Shown in pieces: positions 1 through 6,559 of a stretch of DNA of 12,967 nucleotides (positions within the stretch are counted from its first letter, which is position 1; the number at the start of each line of letters is the position of its first letter). Position numbers and translations under genes: made by a program. This stretch comes from Gemmatimonadales bacterium (GTDB taxonomy: Bacteria > Gemmatimonadota > Gemmatimonadetes > Gemmatimonadales > GWC2-71-9), in assembly GCA_025924275.1 (NCBI GenBank), contig JAICEH010000034.1:1-12967 (forward strand). The letters are read 5' to 3'. The notes beneath the pieces were generated by a model, which had not been told where the DNA came from, did no database searches, and saw nothing but the letters and a program-made list of their open reading frames with translations.

Positions 1-133
1 AGTACTCGAGCGGCGGGACGTCGAACGTCCACATCTTGCCGGTCTCGAGGCCGGGATACTCCGCGGGCGCCTGCGCCGCGGCGGGAGCCGCGGACAGGGC
101 GGCGAGGAAGCCAAGGAAGGCGAGGCGACGCAC
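1..133 (-). CDS. Probable S46-family serine peptidase, N-terminal fragment
   Basis: Only the first 44 residues are inside the window; the gene runs off the left edge. It starts at GTG (133-131), with GGAGG on the minus strand at 142-138, four bases upstream. The protein opens with a Sec signal peptide: two Arg, a hydrophobic stretch at residues 4-16, then an Ala-rich AAAQA cleavage region near residue 22. The mature start contains GKMWTFDVPPLEY. This resembles the N-terminus of S46 (DPP7/DPP11-type) peptidases, where a GxMWTFDxxPxxY-like segment precedes the catalytic domain. S46 enzymes are periplasmic exopeptidases that release dipeptides from the N-terminus of peptides. The catalytic His, Asp and Ser all lie beyond the window, so the family call rests on the short N-terminal motif alone. 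The gene follows the SulP gene on the same strand after 29 bases, so co-transcription is possible. Confidence 0.6.
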   Translation of the reverse strand, partial: MRRLAFLGFLAALSAAPAAAQAPAEYPGLETGKMWTFDVPPLEY

Positions 134-162
134 GGGACCTCCGGGGTCGGGGAGCGGGGCGC

Positions 163-1923
163 TCAGGCAGCCAGGCGGCCGGCCAGCTCGAGGGCCCCAT
201 CGAGCGTGGGAGCGTAATGCACTCCGGCGTGCCCTTCGTCAAGGTCGGCCCGGGCGAGCACCTCCATCGGCTGCGGCTGCACCCGGGCCAGCACCACCTG
301 GCGATGGTCCTGCCGCAGCCGCTCCACCGCCGACTCGAGCCCGACGAGACCGGTGGCGTCCAGCGCCGGGACCGCGCCCAGGTCGAGCACGACGACCCGG
401 GTCGTGCCCGCGATCTCGTGCAGCGAGCGCATCGCCTTCTGCGCCGCCCCGAAGAAGAGCGGGCCCGCAATCTCGTAGACCAGGACTCCGGGGGGCACCG
501 GGCCGTGCGGCGTGGGGGCCCCCTCCACCACCAGCCGCGCGCCGCTGATCTCCGCCATCCGCCGCATGAAGAGGAGGGCGGCCAGCACCACGCCGGCAGT
601 GACGGCCACGACCATGTCGAAGACGACGGTGAGGAACAGGCACGCGGCCAGGACGAGGGCGTCGCTCCGGGGTGCCACCCGGAGGATGTGGGCCACGTTG
701 CCCAGTTCCGCCATGTTCCACGCCACCATCAGCAGCAGGGCCGCGAGTGCCGCCATGGGCAGGTGCGCCAGCAGCGGGGCGAGCACCAGCATGGCGAGCA
801 GCACGAACCCGGCGTGGGCCACCGCCGCCAGCGGCGACCGACCGCCCGCCCGGACGTTGGTGGCGGTCCGGGCGATCGCCCCGGTGGCGGCGAACCCACC
901 GAACCACGGCGCCACCAGGTTGCCCAGGCCCTGCCCCAGCAGCTCCGCGTCGGGATCGTGCCGGGTGCCGACCATTCCGTCCGCCACGACGGCCGAGAGC
1001 AGCGACTCGATGGCCCCGAGCATCGCGATGGCGAACGCGGGCGGCAGGAGGTCCCGGAAGAGCCCGAAGTCGAGCACCAGCGGCGCCCCACCCGGGCCGG
1101 CGAGCGCCCAGGGCAGCGCGAACCCGGGCGGCCGGCCCGGAATGCCGCGGCCCACGGCACCGCCCCCGGCATCGAAGCTGAAGCGGTCCCCGATGGTGGC
1201 CACGCCGAAGCCCGGAAGCCAGCGCATCGCCAGCCACGCCGCGCCCGCGGCCACGGCCAGCGCCACGAGGGGCGAGGGCACCCGCCGCGTGACGCGGGGC
1301 CAGAGCACGAGGAGGGCGAGGGTGAGCCCGGCGGTCGCCAGCTCGGGCCACTGCCAGCCGGGGAGGGCGCGCACCACCGCCGCCACCCGGCCGGGCGTGT
1401 CCTCGACCGGACCGAGCCGGAGCCCGAGCACGTCCGCGAGCTGGATGGACGCGATCACGATGGCGATGCCGGAGGTGAAGCCGGTGGTGACCGGGTGGGG
1501 GATGAACTCGATCAGCCGCCCCATCCGCAGCACGCCGAAGAGCACCTGGAAGGCGCCGGCGAGCAGGGTCGCGAGGAGGAGGCCGCCGATTCCGTAGCGG
1601 GCGGAGACCGGGGCCAGGAGGACGACGAACGCCGCGGTCGGTCCCGAGACCTGCGTCCGTGACCCACCGAGGAGCGGAATGAGCCCGCCCGCGACGATGG
1701 CGGTGTACAGGCCGTACTGGGGCGGGACGCCGCTCGCGATGGCCAGCGCCATCGAGAGCGGAAGGGCCACGATGCCGACCACGACCCCGGCCAGCACGTC
1801 GCGGCGCAGGTGGCTCGCGCCGTATCCCTCGGCCAGCGCCTCGCGCAGCGCCGCGGCGGGACGCGGCCATCGCGCGGATGCGGCGGAGCCGGCGGCCTCG
1901 AGGCGGGCGTGGCGATGCGGCAT
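163..1923 (-). CDS. SulP/SLC26-family anion transporter with C-terminal STAS domain
   Basis: This 586-residue inner-membrane protein has the SulP architecture. A cytoplasmic N-terminus is followed by many hydrophobic segments from about residue 42. The family signature region (GVPPQYGLYTAIVAG, then GGSRTQVSGPTAA) lies at about 65-98. A STAS domain begins near residue 480 (VLVYEIAGPLFFGAAQ) and contains DLGAVPALDATGL, the usual loop-helix of STAS folds. SulP proteins move sulfate, bicarbonate, C4-dicarboxylates or other anions, usually as symporters or exchangers; the substrate cannot be read from sequence. I chose the ATG at 1923-1921. The frame stays open to a TTG at 1935, but that codon lies inside a TATCTT box that looks like a -10 element. 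No Shine-Dalgarno sequence precedes either start. The DinB gene ends 85 bases upstream on the same strand and the peptidase gene begins 29 bases downstream. Confidence 0.93.
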   Translation of the reverse strand: MPHRHARLEAAGSAASARWPRPAAALREALAEGYGASHLRRDVLAGVVVGIVALPLSMALAIASGVPPQYGLYTAIVAGGLIPLLGGSRTQVSGPTAAFVVLLAPVSARYGIGGLLLATLLAGAFQVLFGVLRMGRLIEFIPHPVTTGFTSGIAIVIASIQLADVLGLRLGPVEDTPGRVAAVVRALPGWQWPELATAGLTLALLVLWPRVTRRVPSPLVALAVAAGAAWLAMRWLPGFGVATIGDRFSFDAGGGAVGRGIPGRPPGFALPWALAGPGGAPLVLDFGLFRDLLPPAFAIAMLGAIESLLSAVVADGMVGTRHDPDAELLGQGLGNLVAPWFGGFAATGAIARTATNVRAGGRSPLAAVAHAGFVLLAMLVLAPLLAHLPMAALAALLLMVAWNMAELGNVAHILRVAPRSDALVLAACLFLTVVFDMVVAVTAGVVLAALLFMRRMAEISGARLVVEGAPTPHGPVPPGVLVYEIAGPLFFGAAQKAMRSLHEIAGTTRVVVLDLGAVPALDATGLVGLESAVERLRQDHRQVVLARVQPQPMEVLARADLDEGHAGVHYAPTLDGALELAGRLAA

Positions 1924-1930
1924 GGTCGCG

Positions 1931-1939
1931 CGCAAGATA
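1931..1939 (-). promoter_or_regulatory. Candidate -10 element for the SulP gene
   Basis: The minus strand reads TATCTTGCG here, close to the TAnnTTTG -10 consensus known from Bacteroidetes-type (FCB) promoters. The hexamer ends 10 bases before the ATG at 1923. A transcript from it would therefore start only a few bases before the gene, giving an almost leaderless mRNA. This agrees with the absence of a ribosome binding site. No convincing -35/-33 TTG box is seen upstream. Confidence 0.3.
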
Positions 1940-2008
1940 GCGGGCGCCCGGCCCCGCGCGGGAGCGGAGCGTCGCCGGCTTCATCCGCGCTTCACGAATA
2001 CCGGAGAC

Positions 2009-2557
2009 TCAACCCCGCGGGAATCCCGGGTCCTGCCGGATGGCGCGCACCTGCCGGTGGTGGTGCCGGATGTGGAAGCCGAGGAAGTCGAGCATCTGGG
2101 CCAGCGAGAGCCACCCGCTCACCGGGTGCCGGAAGAGCCGCTCGCCGCGCCGGGCCGGCGGCAGGTCGTGAAGGAACCCCGCGATGCCGGCGCCGGCCTC
2201 GAGCCACCGCCGCTCGAGGGTGTCGAGGCTGGCCGTCCCCTCGGGAAGGAGCGCGCGGCTCGGGGCTCTCGCCCGCACCAGGCGGCTCCGGAGCACGAGC
2301 TTGAGCGCCGCGAACCGGAGCGTGGCCACTGCCGCCGGTCCGCGGTTCGCCACCGGCCGCGGGTGCAGCAGGCTACGCAGGGTGAGTTCCTCCGCCAGCA
2401 CCAGGTGCTCCACCACCTGCGCCACGCACCACCGTCCGGGCGCCGGGGCGAAGCGGAGCTGCACCGGGTCGAGCGGCCGCACCGTGGCCATCAGCTCGGC
2501 ACGCGCGGCGTCCAGGGCGGCGAGCCCCGCCGCGAAGGGCGTGCCCGGGCCCGGCAT
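2009..2557 (-). CDS. DinB-like (DUF664/YfiT-type) four-helix protein
   Basis: The product has 182 residues and no signal peptide or membrane segment, so it is probably cytoplasmic. It has the DinB-superfamily layout of a mostly helical bundle. A conserved His lies at the end of helix 2 (GRWCVAQVVEHLVLAEE, His51). A C-terminal cluster, FHIRHHHRQV, carries His162 and His166 in HxxxH spacing. In the family three His residues commonly bind a divalent metal, and many members are thiol-dependent transferases or have no known activity. Its ATG (2557-2555) shares one base with the TGA of the upstream barrel-CBM gene (2559-2557), so translation is probably coupled and both genes share a transcript. 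Nothing in the sequence links it functionally to the CBM genes. The substrate and reaction are unknown. Confidence 0.82.
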   Translation of the reverse strand: MPGPGTPFAAGLAALDAARAELMATVRPLDPVQLRFAPAPGRWCVAQVVEHLVLAEELTLRSLLHPRPVANRGPAAVATLRFAALKLVLRSRLVRARAPSRALLPEGTASLDTLERRWLEAGAGIAGFLHDLPPARRGERLFRHPVSGWLSLAQMLDFLGFHIRHHHRQVRAIRQDPGFPRG

Positions 2558-3684
2558 CACTCGAGCACCAGCAGGCCGCCCACGCCGCCGAAATCGTCCC
2601 GCACGGTGGGCACGCCGGGCGGGGCCCCCCACGGGCCGCCGTCCACCCGCAGGTTGAAGTGGTAGCTGCCCGGCGGGATCGCCCGCTCCAGGCGCCAGGT
2701 GCCGCCCTGGCCCCGCACGAATGCCACCGGCTCCCAGTCGGTGAAGTCGGCCGCCAGCTCGACCCGGGAGGCGCCGGGGGCCTCGACCAGGAACACTCGC
2801 ATGGCGAGCACCGTCTCGAGGCGGAAGGCGGCCACCACCGGCTGCGCGATCGGCGGCCGGGAGCGGTACGCCTGGCGGAGCGCCCATCCGTCGGCGGGCG
2901 GGCCCGGGCCCGCCCCCACGCGGGCGCCGACCTGCAGGTACCGGCCGTCGCCGAACCCGCGGACCGGGTCGGTCGGGAAGCGCCCGGCGGCCGCGGTCAG
3001 CGCGAGGCGCGGGAACAGGCGGAATTCCAGCGCCACCGATCCCCACGACTCGTCGGCGAATCCGGCATCGCTCCACCAGCGTCGTCCCGCACCCGCGGTC
3101 AGGTCGAGCCGCCGCCACGCGGCGCGAAGGGCCAGCTCGGCGTCGAGGTAGTCCCCGCCCGGATCCACCGACGTGGGGAGGACCGACCCGGCGATCGTCG
3201 CCGGGCCGATCGAGGTCCAGCCGCCGAGATCGCCGAAGACGACGGTGTGGGAGAGGTCACCGTTCGCCGCGCCGCCGCCACCACCGCCCCAGAGTCCGGC
3301 GCGGCCGCCGGCCCAGTGGAGGCGACCGCGGCCGAGAGCCAGCAGGTTGGTGGGGTCGTCGCCCGAGGCGGAGAGCGCGGCCGCGGAGAGCGCCAGTTCC
3401 GGTCGGAAGGGCCCGAGTTGCCCCGGCGTGAAGGTGGCGTCGAACGTGCCCTGGAACGCCCAGAGGTCGTCGGAGTACCGCCCATAGGCGCCGCCCACCA
3501 GCAGCGACGCTCCCGGTGCCGGCTGGTAGAGGAGGCTCGGCGCGAGCGTCACCCCCCACGACTCACCGACGGCATCGGATTCCACCCAGGTGGCATCGAC
3601 TTCGGCCGAGCCCCTCACCTGGGCGGCCAGCGGAGCGGACGTGAGCAGGAAGGCGGAGACGGCGGCACGGCGGAGCTGGATCAT
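2557..3684 (-). CDS. Exported barrel-like protein with C-terminal glycogen-binding-like (AMPK1-CBM) domain
   Basis: The product has 375 residues. Residues 1-22 are a Sec signal peptide (MIQLRRAAVSAFLLTSAPLAAQ). Residues about 23-290 are rich in alternating polar and hydrophobic strands ending in aromatic residues, with a poly-Gly loop at 133-138; this looks like an outer-membrane beta-barrel or other beta-rich surface protein. Residues about 294-375 form an early-set domain of the AMPK-beta/CBM48 type: VFLVEAPGASRVELAADFTDW, then YHFNLRVDGGPW, then DDFG. Compared with AMPK beta, both ligand-stacking Trp positions are kept (W317, W352). The Lys position is Asn344 and the last ligand Asn is Gly369, so carbohydrate binding is possible but unproven. 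The start is the ATG at 3684-3682; no clear Shine-Dalgarno sequence is present. The gene lies 61 bases after the secreted repeat gene and overlaps the DinB start by one base. The CBM-type domain is a solid call; the barrel assignment is weaker. Confidence 0.78.
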   Translation of the reverse strand: MIQLRRAAVSAFLLTSAPLAAQVRGSAEVDATWVESDAVGESWGVTLAPSLLYQPAPGASLLVGGAYGRYSDDLWAFQGTFDATFTPGQLGPFRPELALSAAALSASGDDPTNLLALGRGRLHWAGGRAGLWGGGGGGAANGDLSHTVVFGDLGGWTSIGPATIAGSVLPTSVDPGGDYLDAELALRAAWRRLDLTAGAGRRWWSDAGFADESWGSVALEFRLFPRLALTAAAGRFPTDPVRGFGDGRYLQVGARVGAGPGPPADGWALRQAYRSRPPIAQPVVAAFRLETVLAMRVFLVEAPGASRVELAADFTDWEPVAFVRGQGGTWRLERAIPPGSYHFNLRVDGGPWGAPPGVPTVRDDFGGVGGLLVLE

Positions 3685-3717
3685 CGCGGGACGTCGCCTC
3701 GCCGTGGGAGGTCGTCC

Positions 3718-3726
3718 CGAAAGGTA
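3718..3726 (-). promoter_or_regulatory. Candidate internal -10 element before the barrel-CBM gene
   Basis: The minus strand reads TACCTTTCG, a close match to the FCB-group TAnnTTTG box. It lies in the 61-base gap between the secreted repeat gene (stop at 3746) and the barrel-CBM gene (start at 3684). This is the only non-overlapping junction within the sigma cluster down to the DinB gene. If active it would give a leader of roughly 27 bases and let the barrel-CBM/DinB pair be transcribed without the sigma gene. No clear upstream TTG box is seen. Confidence 0.33.
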
Positions 3727-3745
3727 CCCCGGTCGGGCGGCGGGG

Positions 3746-4399
3746 CTACGTCCCCGGAACGCCCTGCAGCTGGCCCCTCTTCTTCCCCCGCGTCTGTCCC
3801 GGCGGGACCACCTTGTCCGGCGGCCGGCCGCCCTGGGCCCGGACCGAGGCCGCAGCCGCCGGCGGGACTCCCGCCCCGATGTCGGCTTCCACGACGCGGC
3901 GGAGCTCGACGTAGCCCGCGTCGGTCTCACCCCGGGCGGCCAGCGAAAGGATCACCGCTTCCGCGGTCTCCACCGGCACCCCGCGCGCCACGAGGTCCGC
4001 CAGGGTAGCAAGGGGCACGGTGAGCGAGCCGCCGCTCCGCGCCCGGCGGAGCGCGCCGAGGGCGTCGTCGGGGAGCCCGGCCCGGAGGGCGGCCGCCCCC
4101 GCGACGAGCTCGGCCTCGGAGCCGCCACCCAGTCCGTCCCGCGTGCGCTCGAGGTCGGCGAGGAGGGTGCGCACGGCGTCCGCGATGCGCGGGCCCGGCG
4201 CGTGCTTGCTGGCCCCCTCGAGCGCCTTGTCCACCAGCGGCTCGGCGGGAAGTCCCGCGGCAAGTGCCGAATCCACCAACCGGGCGACCACCTGGCCGGT
4301 GACCGGGTCGAGGCGTGCCAGGCGGGCGTCCTGCGCCCCCGCGGGCCCGGCGGCGAGCGCGAGGGCGCCCCCGAACACCAGCCAACGCGCCCGGCGCAT
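3746..4399 (-). CDS. Secreted Ala-rich helical-repeat protein, function unknown
   Basis: I do not recognise a family. The product has 217 residues, with a signal peptide at 1-23 (MRRARWLVFGGALALAAGPAGAQ), so it is exported to the periplasm or beyond. The mature part is predicted helical and contains a degenerate repeat. AGLPAEPLVDKALEGASK (48-65), AGLPDDALGALRRARSGG (107-124) and RGVPVETAEAVILSLAARG (139-157) share the pattern A/R-G-L/V-P followed by an amphipathic helix; a weaker fourth copy starts at AGVP (176). The last 25 residues are basic and Gly/Pro-rich. The ATG at 4399-4397 shares one base with the stop of the upstream CBM membrane-protein gene, and a minus-strand GGGGAG at 4411-4406 serves as ribosome binding site. 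It is thus coupled to the sigma and CBM genes. It has no cysteine. A structural or scaffold role between the two CBM proteins is only a guess. Confidence 0.75.
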   Translation of the reverse strand: MRRARWLVFGGALALAAGPAGAQDARLARLDPVTGQVVARLVDSALAAGLPAEPLVDKALEGASKHAPGPRIADAVRTLLADLERTRDGLGGGSEAELVAGAAALRAGLPDDALGALRRARSGGSLTVPLATLADLVARGVPVETAEAVILSLAARGETDAGYVELRRVVEADIGAGVPPAAAASVRAQGGRPPDKVVPPGQTRGKKRGQLQGVPGT

Positions 4400-4950
4400 C
4401 AGGAGCTCCCCGGCACGGTGACCACCGAGTTGGATGCCCCGAAGTCGTCCGCGGCCGCCGGCGCCGCCGGGTCGGGGAGCCAGCGCTCCCCGTCCACCAC
4501 GAAGGCGTACTCGTGCCGGCCCGGCGCGAGCGGAACCTCCACCACCCAGACGCCGGCTGACGGGCCGGCCCGGAGGGGCGTGGCCGCCGGATCCCAGTCG
4601 TTGAAGGTGCCCACCAGCGCCACGGTGTGCGCTTCCGGAACCGCGACGACGAACCGGACCGGCTGGGCAGCCGCGACCACCGCCGCCGGGCGCCCCGGCC
4701 CCCCACGGAGCATCGCCCAGCTGCCCAGGACGGCCACGGCAGCCACCGCGAGCACGCCCCCCACCGCGGCGATCGGCGCCAGCCGGAGCGGTCGCGGACG
4801 CAGGAGCCAGTCGATCGGCCCTCCCCGCGCCGGCTCGGCACGCACCGCCGCCAGGACACGCGTGTCGAAGCCCGGCCCCGGCGCCACGGGACGCCGGAGC
4901 GCCTCGGCGGCGTGCCGCACCAGGGGATCGAGCTCGTGGTCTGCCGTCAT
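4399..4950 (-). CDS. Single-pass membrane protein with periplasmic glycogen-binding-like domain; candidate anti-sigma factor
   Basis: The product has 183 residues in three parts. Residues 1-57 are a short cytoplasmic segment (MTADHELDPLVRHAAEALRR). Residues 58-81 are one transmembrane helix preceded by Arg residues, which places the N-terminus inside. Residues about 99-180 are an AMPK1-CBM/CBM48-type domain (VALVGTFNDWDP, RHEYAFVVDG, DDFGASN). Compared with AMPK beta, both ligand Trp (W119, W157) and the terminal Asn (N174) are present, while the Lys position is Ala149. The start is the ATG at 4950-4948, which overlaps the sigma-factor stop as ATGA; an in-frame ATG at 4992 would add 14 residues inside the sigma gene and is less likely. 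A membrane protein with a small cytoplasmic N-terminus, translationally coupled to an ECF sigma gene, is the usual position of an anti-sigma factor. It lacks the HxxxCxxC zinc motif, so that role is inference from position and topology. Confidence 0.8.
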   Translation of the reverse strand: MTADHELDPLVRHAAEALRRPVAPGPGFDTRVLAAVRAEPARGGPIDWLLRPRPLRLAPIAAVGGVLAVAAVAVLGSWAMLRGGPGRPAAVVAAAQPVRFVVAVPEAHTVALVGTFNDWDPAATPLRAGPSAGVWVVEVPLAPGRHEYAFVVDGERWLPDPAAPAAADDFGASNSVVTVPGSS

Positions 4951-5492
4951 TCGGGCACCTCGTCCTTCAGCCGGTCCCGGAGCGTGTCGCACGCCCGCTT
5001 GACCCGCATCTTCAGGGCGGAAACACCGGCCCCGGTCAGGACCGACATCTCCTCGTAGCTCACGTCCTCCACGTGCCGCAGCAGGAATGCCTCGCGCTGA
5101 TCCGGGGGCAGCTCCGCCAGCGCCCGGGCAATGGCATCGTGCCAGGCGAAACCGTCCGCCCGGGACTCGACCCGGCCGGCGTGCTGCCCCTCGGGATCAA
5201 GGAGTTCCCGGCCCTCGAGGGTCTTCCGTCGGGCCCCCCCGGTCCGGCACCGGTTCACCAGGATGCGGAAGAACCAGGCGTCGAACCGTTCCGGTTCGCG
5301 GCACCGCCGCAGCGCCCGGAACGCCCGGAGGAAGCTCTCCTGGAGTGCGTCCTCCGCGTCCTGGGTGTTGCCCAGGAGGTGGAGCGCGTAGCGGAACCCC
5401 CGATCCCGGTGCCGGGCCACGAGGAGCGCGAAGGCGTTCACGTCCCCCGCGAGCACCCGGGCCACCGCCACGCCGTCGGTGACCTCCGTCAC
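4947..5492 (-). CDS. ECF-type RNA polymerase sigma factor
   Basis: This 181-residue sigma-70-family protein has only regions 2 and 4, as expected for the extracytoplasmic-function group. Region 2 spans about 10-80 and includes the core-binding/-10 segment NTQDAEDALQESFLRAFRAL and then FDAWFFRILVNRCR. Region 4 spans about 115-172 (LPPDQREAFLLRHVEDVSYEEMS, then a helix-turn-helix GVSALKMRVKRACDTLR). The start is a GTG at 5492-5490; no stronger start or clear Shine-Dalgarno sequence is seen, and the N-terminus has the usual ECF length. The gene heads the operon: its stop overlaps the CBM membrane-protein start by four bases. ECF sigmas are normally held by a co-encoded membrane anti-sigma factor and released by an envelope signal. 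They often transcribe their own operon, which here would include both CBM proteins. I could not identify a convincing ECF-type promoter in the leader. Confidence 0.93.
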   Translation of the reverse strand: MTEVTDGVAVARVLAGDVNAFALLVARHRDRGFRYALHLLGNTQDAEDALQESFLRAFRALRRCREPERFDAWFFRILVNRCRTGGARRKTLEGRELLDPEGQHAGRVESRADGFAWHDAIARALAELPPDQREAFLLRHVEDVSYEEMSVLTGAGVSALKMRVKRACDTLRDRLKDEVPE

Positions 5493-5517
5493 GAACTGAC
5501 CCCGGGACCGGGCTGCC

Positions 5518-5533
5518 GGTCACCGCTGTGACC
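5518..5533. promoter_or_regulatory. Perfect palindrome GGTCAC-N4-GTGACC in the divergent sigma/DUF4382 spacer
   Basis: Six-base arms are separated by CGCT. The site lies 26 bases upstream of the sigma GTG and 52 bases upstream of the DUF4382 lipoprotein ATG. Its size, symmetry and central place between two divergent genes suit a dimeric regulator's operator. It could also be a weak RNA hairpin in either leader. Pairing does not extend beyond the six bases, so it does not look like a terminator. Confidence 0.4.
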
Positions 5534-5585
5534 CGGCCCGGCCGGCCGGGGTCTGTCAGGGCGTCGATCTTCCGGGAGATGCCGC

Positions 5586-6506
5586 ATGATCCGCTCGCTG
5601 TCGCGCGCCGCCGTCGCCGCCCTCGCCCTGGCCCTGGCGGGCTGCGGGGAGTCCAGCGGGCCGAACGGGGACGGGCGCATTTCGCTGCTCCTCACCGACG
5701 CGCCGGGCGACGTCAAGTCGGCGGTGGTCACCATCGAGGAAATCTACCTGCAGGGCGAGGAGGGCCGCGTCGTCCTCCGGGACGAGCCGGTCACGACCGA
5801 CCTGCTCACCCTGGCCAATGACGCCTTCCTGCTGGTGGATGACGCCCCGGTCCCCGCCGGCGACTACGGCCAGCTCCGGTTCGTGATCTCCGGTGCCTAC
5901 CTCGAGGTCGAGGACGAGGCCGGGGGCTCCACCTTCTACTCCACCTCTCCCGATTACGCCGGCCTGCCGGTGGGCGTCGTGCCTGACGGCGAGCTCCGGA
6001 CACCGAGCTTCGACGCCTCGGGGTTCAAGGTCACCCTCCCGGGCGACCTGCTCGAGGTGGACGGGACCCAGCGCATCCTGCTGGTGGACTTCGACGTCCA
6101 GCAGAGCTTCGGCCACGCGGCGGGCGCGTCCGGGGCCTGGGTGATGCATCCCGTGGTGAAGGCGACCGACGTCACCTTCGCCGCCAGCATCACCGCCGAG
6201 GTCCGGCTGGGCGACGGCATCACCCTGCCACAGGTGAACGGCCAGGACGTGACGCTGGCCCAGGCCCGGGTGGTGCTGGAGGACGCCGAGGGCAGCACGG
6301 ACACGCTCTCGCTGGCCGATCCCGACCTCGATGGGACCTTCACCGCGAGCTGGATCTGGCTCTTCCCGGGCGACTACAGCGTGTCCTTCGTGGAGCCGGA
6401 CGGGCTCAACCTCACCACGGACCCGGCCTTCCCGGTGGCCGTCCAGCTGGCGGAGGGAGAGGAAGCCACCGTGGCCGCCGTGGTGACGGGGGCCGTGGCG
6501 GAATAG
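5586..6506 (+). CDS. DUF4382-domain lipoprotein
   Basis: The product has 306 residues. A lipoprotein signal peptide ends in LALAGC, with Cys20 as the lipidation site, so the protein is anchored to a membrane facing the periplasm or the surface. Residues about 30-195 match the DUF4382 pattern: an opening RISLLLTDAPGDVKSAVVTIEEI, a central PAGDYGQLRFVI, and a closing ILLVDFDVQQSF. Residues about 200-302 form a second all-beta region ending in a PGDYSVSFVEPDG segment like a carboxypeptidase-regulatory or Ig-like fold. The ATG at 5586 has GGGAG at 5574-5578, seven bases upstream. The domain's biochemical function is unknown; members are common as surface lipoproteins in Bacteroidota and related groups. 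It is transcribed divergently from the ECF sigma gene and shares its spacer with a palindrome. It is followed by a terminator hairpin, so it is probably monocistronic. Confidence 0.85.
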   Translation: MIRSLSRAAVAALALALAGCGESSGPNGDGRISLLLTDAPGDVKSAVVTIEEIYLQGEEGRVVLRDEPVTTDLLTLANDAFLLVDDAPVPAGDYGQLRFVISGAYLEVEDEAGGSTFYSTSPDYAGLPVGVVPDGELRTPSFDASGFKVTLPGDLLEVDGTQRILLVDFDVQQSFGHAAGASGAWVMHPVVKATDVTFAASITAEVRLGDGITLPQVNGQDVTLAQARVVLEDAEGSTDTLSLADPDLDGTFTASWIWLFPGDYSVSFVEPDGLNLTTDPAFPVAVQLAEGEEATVAAVVTGAVAE

Positions 6507-6509
6507 GGA

Positions 6510-6537
6510 AGCGGGGAGCGGGGAGCGGGGAGCGGGA
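6510..6537 (+). repeat. Heptanucleotide tandem repeat, unit AGCGGGG
   Basis: Three exact copies of AGCGGGG are followed by AGCGGGA, starting four bases after the DUF4382 stop. The last copy forms the beginning of the terminator stem. A 12-base segment of the repeat (6514-6525, GGGAGCGGGGAG) is also exactly complementary to 6585-6596 (CTCCCCGCTCCC), so an outer stem can enclose the terminator hairpin. Confidence 0.85.
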
Positions 6538-6559
6538 ACTGCCCGAGTGGGCGGTTCCC
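6534..6559 (+). terminator. Intrinsic terminator-like hairpin after the DUF4382 gene
   Basis: GGGAACTGCCC (6534-6544) pairs with GGGCGGTTCCC (6549-6559) around a GAGT loop. This gives an 11-bp stem with a single U-G wobble, followed by GTTTCCGTTTCC as a weak T-rich tail. It lies 28 bases after the stop codon at 6506 and is well placed to end that transcript. Confidence 0.65.

Noticed and set aside
133..143. Shine-Dalgarno spacing of only four bases before the peptidase GTG as evidence for another start
   Set aside because: No better in-frame start exists, and the GTG gives a normal signal peptide.
217..1662. Long plus-strand open frame (481 codons) opposite the SulP gene
   Set aside because: Its product is rich in Arg, Gly, His and Pro with no domain, as expected for an antisense frame in GC-rich DNA; the minus strand encodes a full SulP protein with STAS domain.
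2659..5002. Long plus-strand open frames opposite the sigma/CBM cluster (2659-4008 and 3590-5002)
   Set aside because: They are low-complexity shadows crossing several real minus-strand gene boundaries and have no credible start signals.
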